Shown here piece after piece: positions 54,316-62,316 of a stretch of DNA of 64,000 nt. Under the pieces are notes generated by a model, which was not told the origin of the DNA, did no database searches, and was given only the letters and a program-made list of their open reading frames with translations. The first letter of the stretch is position 1, and each line of letters begins with the position of its first letter. Made by a program: the position numbers and the translations under genes. This DNA comes from Lacrimispora defluvii (GTDB lineage Bacteria > Bacillota > Clostridia > Lachnospirales > Lachnospiraceae): contig JAAOXG010000002.1 of assembly GCA_013036995.1 (NCBI GenBank), forward strand, positions 62,001 through 126,000, in the 5' to 3' direction.

Positions 54316-55362
54316 TTATGCTATCAGAGCCAGTTCTTTGTCAAACTGCATTTGTGCTGTTTCCCATCCGAATAGTAATCTTGGGTAGTTGTTTATCCAG
54401 TTCTCCACCTCTTTGATGTCGTCCTCTGTTCGGTCATCGAAGTTTGTTCCCTTTGGTACTTTCCTGCGTACCAGTTTGTTCTGGTTCTCATTGGTCCCTC
54501 GCTCGTAGCTTGAGTATGGGTGGCAGTAGTATATCTTGATTCTGTTCTCTCCGTCCTGCAGGATGCTCTTTTCCAATCCCTCGCAGTCGCTGAACTCCGT
54601 TCCGTTGTCTACGGTGATGGTTTTGAATATCTGGCTGAACCTGTCGCCCCACTGTTCCTCCAGTCTATTGATGCAGGATACCACCTGTTCCGTGGTGTGC
54701 TCCATGAGGAGGAACATCAATTCTTCCCTGGTCTTTCTTTCCGTAAGTACGAGGAGGCTGTGTTTCGATTCTCCCCTCTTTCCGATTACGGTATCCATTT
54801 CCCAGTGTCCGAATTCCTCTCTGGTTTCGATGTCGTCTGGTCGCTTCTCTATGCTGTCGCCTGCCGCTGCCCTTGCCTGCGTTTTTCTCACTGGCTTCTT
54901 TTTCTTCTTTCGGTTGCCCTTGATTGGCAGGTCTTTGTTTGTGAGGTTGAGGAATAGTCCGATATCAATGTATCTGTATAAAGTCTGCCTTGTTATGGTT
55001 ACTGAAAATTCCAACCCCTGCTGCTCTATGTACCCAAGCACCGCTCCGACCGAGAAGTCCTCGTTTACCATTTTGTCCTCGATGAAGTCTGCCAGTGCCT
55101 GGTCGTTGCCTATCTTGAGGTCTGGTCCTTTTGCACGCAGGTTCTCCTGGTACTTCTCATGTGCGATGTCCGGGGAGTATCGTTCTTCCTCTGTAAGGTC
55201 TGAGTTGGTGTGTATGTATCTGCCACGCTTCAGTTCCCGGTAGATGGTGCTGATGTGTACTCCTATCTGATCCGCTATTTCCTCTTTGCCATGTCCTGCC
55301 TTTACCAGTGCTTCTATCTTTAGCCTGTCTGCTTTGGTTAGCTGTTTAAATCTTCGAGCCAT
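54316..55362 (-). CDS. IS30-family transposase
   Basis: The 348-residue protein has an N-terminal helix-turn-helix (RFKQLTKADRLKIEALVKAGHGKEEIA), a second one near ISTIYRELKRG, and a DDE integrase core: HWEMDTVIGKRG, ITVDNGTEFSD, and YERGTNENQNKLVRRKVPKG with the final Glu. The ATG at 55362 has GGAGG upstream. Its base use is like the prophage next to it, not like typA. No clear inverted repeats were found at its ends. Confidence 0.9.
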   Translation of the reverse strand: MARRFKQLTKADRLKIEALVKAGHGKEEIADQIGVHISTIYRELKRGRYIHTNSDLTEEERYSPDIAHEKYQENLRAKGPDLKIGNDQALADFIEDKMVNEDFSVGAVLGYIEQQGLEFSVTITRQTLYRYIDIGLFLNLTNKDLPIKGNRKKKKKPVRKTQARAAAGDSIEKRPDDIETREEFGHWEMDTVIGKRGESKHSLLVLTERKTREELMFLLMEHTTEQVVSCINRLEEQWGDRFSQIFKTITVDNGTEFSDCEGLEKSILQDGENRIKIYYCHPYSSYERGTNENQNKLVRRKVPKGTNFDDRTEDDIKEVENWINNYPRLLFGWETAQMQFDKELALIA

Positions 55363-55582
55363 AACCTGTCGCCTCCTTCGTTCGTATCGCTTCCTTATTA
55401 TTATCGAAAAAAATGTTATAAATTTCAATAACTTTTAGGTTATAAAATGCTATAAGATACCAACAAATATCGGCTCTCTATGAGGTTATATTTTTGTTGA
55501 ATTTATGGGTTATATTTTACTTGAATAGTAGGGGATTCCAAGGTAACATACACACAACCTAAAGGAAAGGAAGTGCAGTCCA

Positions 55583-55705
55583 TTGGACAGGTTAGATTCT
55601 TGGGTCAGCAAAATAAATAAGCTGAGTAAAGTGGTTCGAGCACTTACCCAGCTTGCCTTGGAAATCGGTACACTGGTCGCAGTGATAAGATTCATCATCT
55701 TATGA
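55583..55705 (+). CDS. Small hydrophobic phage ORF
   Basis: A TTG-start reading frame of 40 residues ends in a hydrophobic helix (ALEIGTLVAVIRFIIL) with a Lys-rich front. AAAGGAAG lies 9 nt upstream. It is followed by a UUCG-capped hairpin at 55712-55739. Short length and alternative start make it uncertain. Confidence 0.4.
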   Translation: MDRLDSWVSKINKLSKVVRALTQLALEIGTLVAVIRFIIL

Positions 55706-55711
55706 TTTCCT

Positions 55712-55739
55712 AGCACCTTGAGGGGTTCGCCCCTCTTGG
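55712..55739 (+). terminator. UUCG-capped hairpin in the prophage
   Basis: CACC, AGAGGGG-type pairing and GAGGGG/CCCCTC form a stem of about 12 bp closed by a TTCG tetraloop. No T-run follows, so it may be a structural or processing element rather than a terminator. Confidence 0.55.
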
Positions 55740-55776
55740 TGTGACCCATAATACCACACGATAGGAGGTTTTGTCA

Positions 55777-55872
55777 ATGAAACGATTATGCGTTTCGCTT
55801 TCGGAATTGGCTTTCAGAGTAGCAGAGTTGCTCATCGTTGTGTTCGGTCTGCTGCTTCTGGTGTTCAGATAG
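55777..55872 (+). CDS. 31-residue single-helix membrane peptide
   Basis: ATAGGAGG stands 7-8 nt before the ATG, a strong ribosome site. The peptide has a short basic N terminus and one hydrophobic helix (FRVAELLIVVFGLLLLVF). Similar peptides occur as phage holin-like or type I toxin proteins. Function is inferred only from size and composition. Confidence 0.5.
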   Translation: MKRLCVSLSELAFRVAELLIVVFGLLLLVFR

Positions 55873-56235
55873 CCAGTCCGGGGTTGGCAGGGACATTCGT
55901 GTCCTTGCCTGCTCTAACCCACCATTGGCGGTCCCAAGTCCGCAGGAGGAAGTGCGAGGGGAGCAAGAAGGACGATGCCATGTCTGAGTGATGTCTGACA
56001 AGTTTGACTGGTTTTTAATGTGAAAGCCTTAAAACCGTGGAGGAGTTATTGGCTCTGCCGATTGCCCGGTGCAACTCGTTGACTTTGTTTCCTGCTTTGC
56101 AGAGGAAGGACTTTAGGTGATGTGTAGCCAAGCACGATGTTCTGTCAGTGAGCAGTAACGCTGACCGTTCTCTCCCTCGGACGTGACCGATGGGCGACAT
56201 GGCGATTCGTTCCTTTTAATTTCTGAAAGGATTTG
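55873..56235 (+). ncRNA. Structured noncoding region, RNA candidate
   Basis: No convincing gene fits here, yet the 360 bases are rich in helices: GGCAGGGACA/TGTCCTTGCC capped by TTCG within an outer GGGTT/AACCC pairing, GGTTTTTAA/TTAAAACC, CTGC-TTT-GCAG, and GTCAG/CTGAC. It lies in the prophage between a tiny membrane ORF and the repressor-like operon. Strand and ends are not proven. Confidence 0.4.
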
Positions 56236-56240
56236 GTAAA

Positions 56241-56462
56241 ATGATTTATATTGATAAGTGCCGCACTGACCTCGGTCTTTCCGTTGGTGAGCGGGCAGTT
56301 GATGATTATTGCAGATTTTCTGATACTGGTGTCGTGGGTCCGTCCACTGGCACTCGTGTAATTGAACTGACCGACAGGTTCGGGGACGTGCTACTTCGTT
56401 TCGTGGTTTCCGATTCCTGCTCCGACAATGTCAGCGAATTTTCTTCGAGGAGGTGTGTTTGA
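56241..56462 (+). CDS. Hypothetical phage protein, coupled to the repressor-like gene
   Basis: A 73-residue protein of unknown type (RTDLGLSVGERAVDDYCRF, VIELTDRFGDVLLRFVVSD). GAAAGG lies about 10 nt before the ATG. Its TGA overlaps the ATG of the next gene as TGATG, which supports real translation. Confidence 0.6.
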   Translation: MIYIDKCRTDLGLSVGERAVDDYCRFSDTGVVGPSTGTRVIELTDRFGDVLLRFVVSDSCSDNVSEFSSRRCV

Positions 56463-56680
56463 TGAATTGTTTCAATAAGGATTTACTTGAGCCTATCATG
56501 CGTGCTCATGGCGATAAAAATAAGGACTTGGCTGCGGCCATCGGTATGTCCGTTCCTAACTTCTCCACCATTTGGAATGGCAGGGGTGAGTTCGGGTTGA
56601 AGTATATCCGAATGATTGCTGCCCGATATTCTCTGTCTGCTCAACAAGTCTATGATATCTTTATCTTCCCTAGAGGGTAG
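56462..56680 (+). CDS. Cro/CI-type helix-turn-helix protein
   Basis: A 72-residue XRE-family DNA-binding protein: NKDLAAAIGMSVPNFSTIWNGRGEFGLKYIRMIAARY is the helix-turn-helix. It lacks the C-terminal cleavage domain of CI, so it is more like Cro or a small repressor. GAGGAGG precedes the ATG at 56462. It is followed by a strong terminator. Confidence 0.82.
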   Translation: MNCFNKDLLEPIMRAHGDKNKDLAAAIGMSVPNFSTIWNGRGEFGLKYIRMIAARYSLSAQQVYDIFIFPRG

Positions 56681-56746
56681 CGTGGCTATCCTCTTTTCTT
56701 TTTCTCCTGTGGCTTTCGGATTTGCCCCATTTTGGCAATAAAAAAG

Positions 56747-56773
56747 ACCCAGTGGGTATTTCTTCCACTGGGT
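56747..56773 (+). terminator. Terminator of the repressor-like operon
   Basis: ACCCAGTGG and CCACTGGGT pair perfectly around a short loop, with AAAAAG before and TGCTTTT after, so it could also end leftward transcription. Confidence 0.78.
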
Positions 56774-56944
56774 TGCTTTTCGTCCAAATCTGGGGCACAC
56801 GGTGTGCCACGCTCGGTGTTCCTGCGTTGCCATGTTCCCGACTTATATGTCGGTCAGTCCTGCCGGGTGCTTACCCCCTTTAGAACCCCCTCTGGGGCAC
56901 ATCATACCTCCGAATCCGGAATCAGTCAATCGGGAAAATTCCGA

Positions 56945-58456
56945 TTAAATTCTGGTAGCGTAATCGAGTGAAATCCATCCTGCTCCGCTCTTAAGTCTGC
57001 CCCATCCGGCATCCGAACCTTTGCCCTCTTTTACCTCTGTGATGGTGAACACTCCCTTGCCAGTCTTTTCCCCTGTCTTGGCATAGTTTGTGCCTGCCCC
57101 GGTACGGATATTTAAGTCGGTGATGTCTACTCTGACTTTGAATGGTACATTGCTTTCTGTCTTGGTTTCCGTCTTTGTAAACTTCACATACTTCTCACTG
57201 GCTGTGATGTAGAGTCCGCTTTTCAGCTTGTACATCTTGCTGCCGCCTGCGAGGGTAACCAGTGCCGCTACCGTGAATTTCGACCCCTTCTTTGTTGCCG
57301 GTCCGACTGGTCCGTGGGTCTTGTTGCAACTGGAGGCATTAAAGTCTGGTGTGTTGTGTACCTCGACTCCGTCTGTGCCTGTGTAGATTACTTCCAGTGT
57401 GCCGGATACTGCTTCGGTCGTTACATCTGCTGTCTTTGTTTTCTCGCTGTCTGTGGTTTTCGTTCCGCTAAGTTTCGCTGTTACCGTTGTGGCGAGGTTG
57501 CCAAGTCTTGCATATAACCAGTCGCCCGGACAGCTTTTGTTTGCGAACCAACGGTGTACGGTGATTACCATCTCATTGTCCTTTGGCTCGTAGTTTAGGC
57601 TCTTATCCTTATTGGCGAACCAGAGGAGGGTGTCTTTACCGTTTCTTCTGCAGATGTCCACGCATAACTCTACCAGTTTGTTGTAGACGATGTCTGTCAT
57701 TGCGTATGGTGCTGTCTTGTCGCTTGCACATTCGATTGTGATTGCTCTCTGGTCGTTTGCACTGGATGAGGAGCACCAACTTCTGTTTGCTTCATCTACG
57801 ACAAGGCATACCCTGCCATCTGAACCGATACCGTAATTGCAGGAGGCTTTTCTGCTTGCTTCGTCAAAGCATCCACCGATGTTTGCCGCCTTAAGCTGCC
57901 CCACTACGCAGTGAGGTGTGATTCTGTCGATTCTGTGTGTTCTCTTTCCACTGTGGTTTGGACTCATTACCTTGCAGTCCACCAATGTACTGTTTGTGTA
58001 TCCCATATCATTGTCCTCCATTCCTTTGGTAGCATACTTTCCGAAGTATGTCTGTCCGTATTCTGCTCGCTTTATCTGTACCTTTTCGCTCTGATCCGCA
58101 GGTCGCTCGAACTTTGTGAGCACGCAGTCCGATGCTTCTCTGACTGAGGTCGCTGTCCTTAATGCTTCCAGTACCCCTTTATATCCTTCTGCCAGTTCCT
58201 TTGCAAGGAAGTCTAATTGCATCTGAAGGTCGCCTATGCTCTTACCTGCATCTTTGGCGAAATTATGCAGGTTCTGTTTTCTGCTCCAGTATGTCCACTG
58301 GGCGAGTCCGTACCCTGCCTTGTCGTTTATAAAGTTGTCGTATGTTCCGGCATCCACTGCCTGGGTGTACGATGCGTTCGTGTGCCCCAGTTTCTTTTCA
58401 TAGGAGTTCTGCAGGTTCTGCGGATCCAGTCCACTTTCTGCGTAAAGGTTGCCCAT
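56945..58456 (-). CDS. Phage endolysin: lysozyme-like domain, amidase, SH3 domains; N terminus rebuilt
   Basis: A 503-residue protein. Residues 1-140 match the phage tail lysozyme type (MGNLYAESGLDPQNLQ, DKAGYGLAQWTYWSRK), 165-330 are an N-acetylmuramoyl-L-alanine amidase (THRIDRITPHCVVGQ, VHRWFANKSCPGDW), and about 350-503 hold SH3-like wall-binding parts (DLNIRTGAGTNYAKTG). Relatives carry some 20 more residues ending in an AGI before MGNLYAESG. Here the ATG is met directly after the baseplate gene, and the GGAGG used is inside that gene. Confidence 0.85.
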   Translation of the reverse strand: MGNLYAESGLDPQNLQNSYEKKLGHTNASYTQAVDAGTYDNFINDKAGYGLAQWTYWSRKQNLHNFAKDAGKSIGDLQMQLDFLAKELAEGYKGVLEALRTATSVREASDCVLTKFERPADQSEKVQIKRAEYGQTYFGKYATKGMEDNDMGYTNSTLVDCKVMSPNHSGKRTHRIDRITPHCVVGQLKAANIGGCFDEASRKASCNYGIGSDGRVCLVVDEANRSWCSSSSANDQRAITIECASDKTAPYAMTDIVYNKLVELCVDICRRNGKDTLLWFANKDKSLNYEPKDNEMVITVHRWFANKSCPGDWLYARLGNLATTVTAKLSGTKTTDSEKTKTADVTTEAVSGTLEVIYTGTDGVEVHNTPDFNASSCNKTHGPVGPATKKGSKFTVAALVTLAGGSKMYKLKSGLYITASEKYVKFTKTETKTESNVPFKVRVDITDLNIRTGAGTNYAKTGEKTGKGVFTITEVKEGKGSDAGWGRLKSGAGWISLDYATRI

Positions 58457-59603
58457 ATTCGATACCTCCGTAGCTTATGGTCTGCTTGCCGACCCTTGCG
58501 ACACTGGTGTCTGGTGTGGCTATGAATACCGGGGAGGCTACGTCTACCCTCTTTGCTCCTGCTGCCACGATCCGCTTGATGAGTTCTGATGGGTTGATGT
58601 CTTTTCCGATGGTGTATGTCTGCCACTGGATGTATTCTGCGATTGCCTGTGCTACCAGTCCTTGGATTGTGCCTGCCTTTGACTGGTCGCTCTTGTTGAT
58701 GTAATACGTGAGGTTGATGTCAAATCCTACCTCCTCTGGTGCGAGGACGGTTACCTTATCGGTAAGTGGTCGGATGTTTTTATCCTGCAGGAACTCCTGT
58801 AATCCCTCGATGGTAGTCTGATTTGGAAGTGCTCCGTCCGTCATTAAGAAACGGATTTCGACTTCTACCGGGTTCGGACTGGTTACCTTGACATCGCCTA
58901 TTGTCTGGCTGTAGGTTTTTGCCCAGTAGACGTAGGCATCATCGGGACCGGCTACACTGTAGCCACTTGGTGCAAGGAAGATTCTCTCTGCCATGCTGTC
59001 GTCCGATTCGAGGTCTGCTCCATCTGTGGTTTCCGTGAGGTTTTCCACCTTTGCCACGTATGGAATCAAATCCACCAGTGTGTTAATCTGCCCCGCCAGT
59101 ATCTCGTTGCCTGCCACTCCGTTCTCGGTGCATACGGCTCTGATGTCCACGTGCATCTCTCCTGCAGGTATCTCATCGTATCCTTCGGTGGCGAAGTATA
59201 AAAGTCCACCGTTGGTGGCTTTTGTTCCCTCTGGTATGCCGATTGCGTTCGGTCTTGCTTCTGATAATGTGAAACGCAGGATTGTTTCAGCAGGTGCAGG
59301 CTGTTTTCTCGTTACCCCTCTGCCTGCTCCAAGGTTATCCAAAAATTCCCCATAGGAATATTTGATTAAGTCCTGCTTACCTGCTCTGTCCACATACTGC
59401 TCTACCTGGTATAATTCCAGTGCGTGTGCGTATAGCACGATTCTGTTTGGGTCTGATGGCGACAGGGTTATCTTCTGCCCGGTGATTCTCTCATACTCCG
59501 ATTCGAAGTTTGCCACCATCCTTGTTCTCATAGCCTCCAGTGTGTCATTGTCAATAAAGGACACTTCCGGGAGGTCTGTAATGCTTTGGATTGTATCAGC
59601 CAT
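58398..59603 (-). CDS. Baseplate J-like protein, 3' end run into the endolysin
   Basis: The 401-residue protein has the Baseplate_J layout: N-terminal DNDTLEAMRTRMVANFESEY, central LAPSGYSVAGPDDAYVYWAK, and C-terminal RIVAAGAKRVDVASPVF. Normal members end soon after a SYGGIE-like strand; here the frame continues for 18 odd residues out of frame with the endolysin. It overlaps gp25 by 8 nt. It forms part of a contractile-tail baseplate. Confidence 0.88.
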   Translation of the reverse strand: MADTIQSITDLPEVSFIDNDTLEAMRTRMVANFESEYERITGQKITLSPSDPNRIVLYAHALELYQVEQYVDRAGKQDLIKYSYGEFLDNLGAGRGVTRKQPAPAETILRFTLSEARPNAIGIPEGTKATNGGLLYFATEGYDEIPAGEMHVDIRAVCTENGVAGNEILAGQINTLVDLIPYVAKVENLTETTDGADLESDDSMAERIFLAPSGYSVAGPDDAYVYWAKTYSQTIGDVKVTSPNPVEVEIRFLMTDGALPNQTTIEGLQEFLQDKNIRPLTDKVTVLAPEEVGFDINLTYYINKSDQSKAGTIQGLVAQAIAEYIQWQTYTIGKDINPSELIKRIVAAGAKRVDVASPVFIATPDTSVARVGKQTISYGGIEYGQPLRRKWTGSAEPAELL

Positions 59604-59898
59604 TTGTTATTACCACCTCTGCTTTCAATAATCCATCACTGGTTGCAGTGAAGTTGATTGTTTTTATCATCGCCCTTGGCTCGTAGCGGTCCGTTTTGTC
59701 TTGGATTTCCACTGCGAACAGATTCTTTGCCACATCGATTGGCATTCCAACGAAGTCGGTATTCAGTCCGAATTCCCTGTCCAGTGGGCACGTTCCTTCT
59801 GGTGTCTGGTATAAAGTTTCAAGACATCGTTTGATGTCTGCTACCTCTCCGTCTGCGTAGTCAAATGCGACCGTGATATTTTTTAAATCGATTGTCAT
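59596..59898 (-). CDS. gp25-like baseplate wedge protein
   Basis: A 100-residue protein with CLETLYQTPEGTCPLDREFGLNTDFVG, the gp25/GpW core of contractile-tail baseplates. AGGAGG is 6 nt before the ATG. Overlaps the start of the baseplate J gene. Confidence 0.85.
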   Translation of the reverse strand: MTIDLKNITVAFDYADGEVADIKRCLETLYQTPEGTCPLDREFGLNTDFVGMPIDVAKNLFAVEIQDKTDRYEPRAMIKTINFTATSDGLLKAEVVITNG

Positions 59899-59908
59899 AT
59901 CGCACCTC

Positions 59909-60238
59909 CTACAAGTATTCTTCCAGTGTGAGGTTTAAGGATGCCTTGACCAGTTCTCCGTGTGCGAGAATGGTATCCCATGTTTCGCTCATCTGGGTTA
60001 TCTTCCACTTGTTCTTTCCAACTTTGGCTGCTCCGATGACCAGTGATTCCACTCTGCCACTTTCGATGGCTTTCTCGATTGCCTCCAGTGTCTTTCTTGG
60101 TCTTACTCCGTGCTGTGCGTTCAGCACGATGGTAAATGTCAGCCCCTGCAGGTTCGGGTTTAGGAATTCCGATTGTGGTTTCTTCCCGATCCGCTTATGT
60201 AGGTGTTCTGCATCTTCATATCGTCCACGGTATAGCAC
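59909..60238 (-). pseudogene. P2 GpU-like tail protein, N terminus replaced
   Basis: From about residue 15 the sequence matches GpU-type tail proteins (IGKKPQSEFLNPNLQGLTFTIVLN, GVRPRKTLEAI). The first residues MLYRGRYEDAEHLH come from a region shared in another frame with the end of the methyltransferase. The GTG start at 60238 has no ribosome site. The normal N-terminal third is missing, so the gene is probably broken. Confidence 0.7.
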
Positions 60239-61791
60239 GGACTGTTTGGTGTGACTACGAGGTCAGTATTGTCCTTATAATCCCTCTGTTTCAAGGTGGA
60301 GGCTTTATCCGATTCCTTGTATTCTCCGATTGCCTGCATGGCATAGCAGGACGGATGTGCCACTGCTCCGGGTCCCTTTGCTACCAATGTCTGTGCGATT
60401 TCCTCTTGTATGCTGATGTCGTACTGGGCATTCGCTCCCTGGTTAAATGCTGCCCTGTCGATTGCGTATGCGACTCCGTGACGATCCGCTGCTGTCAGTG
60501 TGTATGCAGGTGCTCCCGGTTCTCCGACACCCAGTCCGTTTCCTGCTCCGTCATCGTTTCGGGTGTCGCCACCACCTTTGTTCCTTGTGGCTTTGTCTGC
60601 CACTGGAATTACTACTCCAATGGTTGCCTGCCCGGTCTTTGGATTACCTTGTGTAAGGCATGGTGCTGTTCCCCACATCGTGGTCGGGCCCTGTGTGATG
60701 TGCACTGCCATTGGTTGGAGGACTGTCGCTACTGATTCTCCGTGTCCGTTTCCGTGTAAGGTCTGTGACTTATCATCTCCAAGACTTTGGTTTCTAAGGT
60801 CTACTGACCTCGCTGCATCAAGTATCATTGGCACATTCCCCCCCCCTGTTCCCATATTGGAGGCTAGGGTCTGAACAATGTTATCCTCTGACAAGTTCCA
60901 CCTTGCATCCTGTCCGTGGGTTTCTATAACCACTGGCACGTTATTTCCACCTGTGCCCATCTTGCTGAGTAGGGTTGGTGCTATGTCTATGGATTCATTG
61001 GCTACGGTTCTTCTATCTCCGATATCGTAGCAGTGGACTGAATTCTCATTCTCGCTATCTGCTGATGGATTGCCAGTACCAGTAGCTTTGGCAGTTCCTT
61101 GCCACGCTTCGATGATCTCTTTAAAATCCCCAGACAAGCCTTTTCGCTCAAATAGTATTTTGGGTGCGGTGTTTCCTCCAAAATCTGCGACAAGGTAGAT
61201 TCTCTTTCTTCTTTGGGGTACTCCCCAGTATTGGGCATCAAACGTTCGCCAAGCGATGGAGTAAGTGTCGCCCATGATGCATCCGGCTGCCCCCCATTTG
61301 CCCTTCGGAGCGAGAGGAACATTGGCTGTTTCGTCAACGATGCTGACGATTTCTTGGAGGACTGACTGGAAGTCTTTTCCCTTGTTGCTTGAGAATGCTC
61401 CAGGGACGTTCTCCCAAACCATGAACCTTGGTCTTGTGTATTTGCCTGTTCTTCCATTTGCGATGTCATCTGCTCTCATCTCCTTTACTATGCGTATCTG
61501 CTCTCTGAATAAGTTACTCCTGCTGCCATCGAGTCCGGCTCTCATTCCCGCCACGCTCATGTCTTGACAAGGCGAGCCTCCACTGATTACTGCGACCTTT
61601 GGTATCTTTGCTCCGTCTAATTTGCTGATATTTCCGAGGTGTTCCATTTCGGGGAAGTTTGTTGCAGTGACCATTATCGGGAATGGTTCTATTTCGCTTG
61701 CCCATAGTGGCTTGATTCCGAATATGGAGGCGGCCAGTTCAAAGCCACCACTGCCACTAAAAAGCGACCCCATTGTCATGTCCTGTTTCAT
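60160..61791 (-). CDS. DNA cytosine-5 methyltransferase, C terminus lost
   Basis: The 543-residue protein has GSLFSGSGGFELAA (SAM binding), SGGSPCQDMS with the catalytic Cys75, WENVPGA and PQRRKRIYLVA. A long region (about 270-520) repeats a TL...GTGGxNVP-like motif that in phage enzymes replaces the target-recognition domain. The final RLTP...LQGFP block normally needed to close the fold is absent; instead 19 unrelated residues end at 60160. AGGAGG precedes the ATG. Confidence 0.85.
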   Translation of the reverse strand: MKQDMTMGSLFSGSGGFELAASIFGIKPLWASEIEPFPIMVTATNFPEMEHLGNISKLDGAKIPKVAVISGGSPCQDMSVAGMRAGLDGSRSNLFREQIRIVKEMRADDIANGRTGKYTRPRFMVWENVPGAFSSNKGKDFQSVLQEIVSIVDETANVPLAPKGKWGAAGCIMGDTYSIAWRTFDAQYWGVPQRRKRIYLVADFGGNTAPKILFERKGLSGDFKEIIEAWQGTAKATGTGNPSADSENENSVHCYDIGDRRTVANESIDIAPTLLSKMGTGGNNVPVVIETHGQDARWNLSEDNIVQTLASNMGTGGGNVPMILDAARSVDLRNQSLGDDKSQTLHGNGHGESVATVLQPMAVHITQGPTTMWGTAPCLTQGNPKTGQATIGVVIPVADKATRNKGGGDTRNDDGAGNGLGVGEPGAPAYTLTAADRHGVAYAIDRAAFNQGANAQYDISIQEEIAQTLVAKGPGAVAHPSCYAMQAIGEYKESDKASTLKQRDYKDNTDLVVTPNSPCYTVDDMKMQNTYISGSGRNHNRNS

Positions 61792-62162
61792 TGCTTTCTT
61801 CCTCCTCGGTTGCTTAAGTGTGGGTAGTCACGGCTTGCGTAGGCTTCTCTATCCCACTGGACTTTCTTTCCGCACCAGTGGCAGTGACTGTGTCCTACCT
61901 GCACCCTCTTACCACAATTCGGGCAGACGTAAACTCCCGCCTGTCGCTTGATGGTCATCTCTGCTGTTTCATAATGCTCCACCATTCTGTTATGATCCGC
62001 CACCACGCTCTCGTAGTCGTGGATGATGTCCATTGCTTCCTGCAGTGCTGTTTCATCGTCTTTCCAGACTTCATCGCCACCCTTTGCCATGTCGCTGCAG
62101 TGTTCTCTTAATCTTTCCAACTGCTCTATGATTTTCTGATAATCTTTACTTGCCTTGTTCAT
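61788..62162 (-). CDS. Zinc-ribbon phage protein
   Basis: A 124-residue protein of unknown function: a helical front half with coiled-coil character (KIIEQLERLREHCSDMA) and a C-terminal zinc ribbon (CPNCGKR and CHWCGKK). GAGGTGG lies before the ATG at 62162. Its stop overlaps the methyltransferase start as ATGA. Confidence 0.65.
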   Translation of the reverse strand: MNKASKDYQKIIEQLERLREHCSDMAKGGDEVWKDDETALQEAMDIIHDYESVVADHNRMVEHYETAEMTIKRQAGVYVCPNCGKRVQVGHSHCHWCGKKVQWDREAYASRDYPHLSNRGGRKQ

Positions 62163-62316
62163 CCGTCCACCTCGTATCTTTTCCCGCACGCTCCATTGGA
62201 GCGCACGCTCCATTGGAGGAGCATTCTCCGTCTACGAAGTCCTTACACCCTCTACATGGATGGATGTCCAGTTCATGTGTTCTGTCATCCCAGAAGTTGT
62301 ATTCGTAGTTGATCAT
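62146..62316 (-). CDS. Cys-rich 56-residue phage protein, altered by a 17-bp duplication
   Basis: GGAGGTG precedes the ATG, which overlaps the upstream stop as ATGA. The protein has CRGCKDFVDGEC and a further Cys pair, a possible small zinc site. Near the end a 17-bp tandem copy shifts the frame. With one copy the gene would end GACGKRYEVDG and stop in an ATGA overlap with the next gene. Confidence 0.65.
   Translation of the reverse strand: MINYEYNFWDDRTHELDIHPCRGCKDFVDGECSSNGACAPMERAGKDTRWTDEQGK
62185..62218. repeat. 17-bp tandem duplication
   Basis: CGCACGCTCCATTGGAG occurs twice back to back (62185-62201 and 62202-62218). Each copy contains the dyad CTCCATTGGAG. Since 17 is not a multiple of 3 it causes a frameshift. 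Confidence 0.95.

Noticed and set aside
54240-55480. Terminal inverted repeats for the IS30 element
   Set aside because: Only a loose direct similarity (ATATC-GCTCT-TAT) between the two sides was found, not an inverted repeat.
55510-55749. A 79-codon minus-strand frame in the prophage gap
   Set aside because: It runs through the UUCG hairpin and antisense to a better small ORF, with no start signal.
60136-60735. A 199-codon plus-strand frame, Cys- and Val-rich
   Set aside because: It is antisense to the methyltransferase and has no domain or ribosome site.
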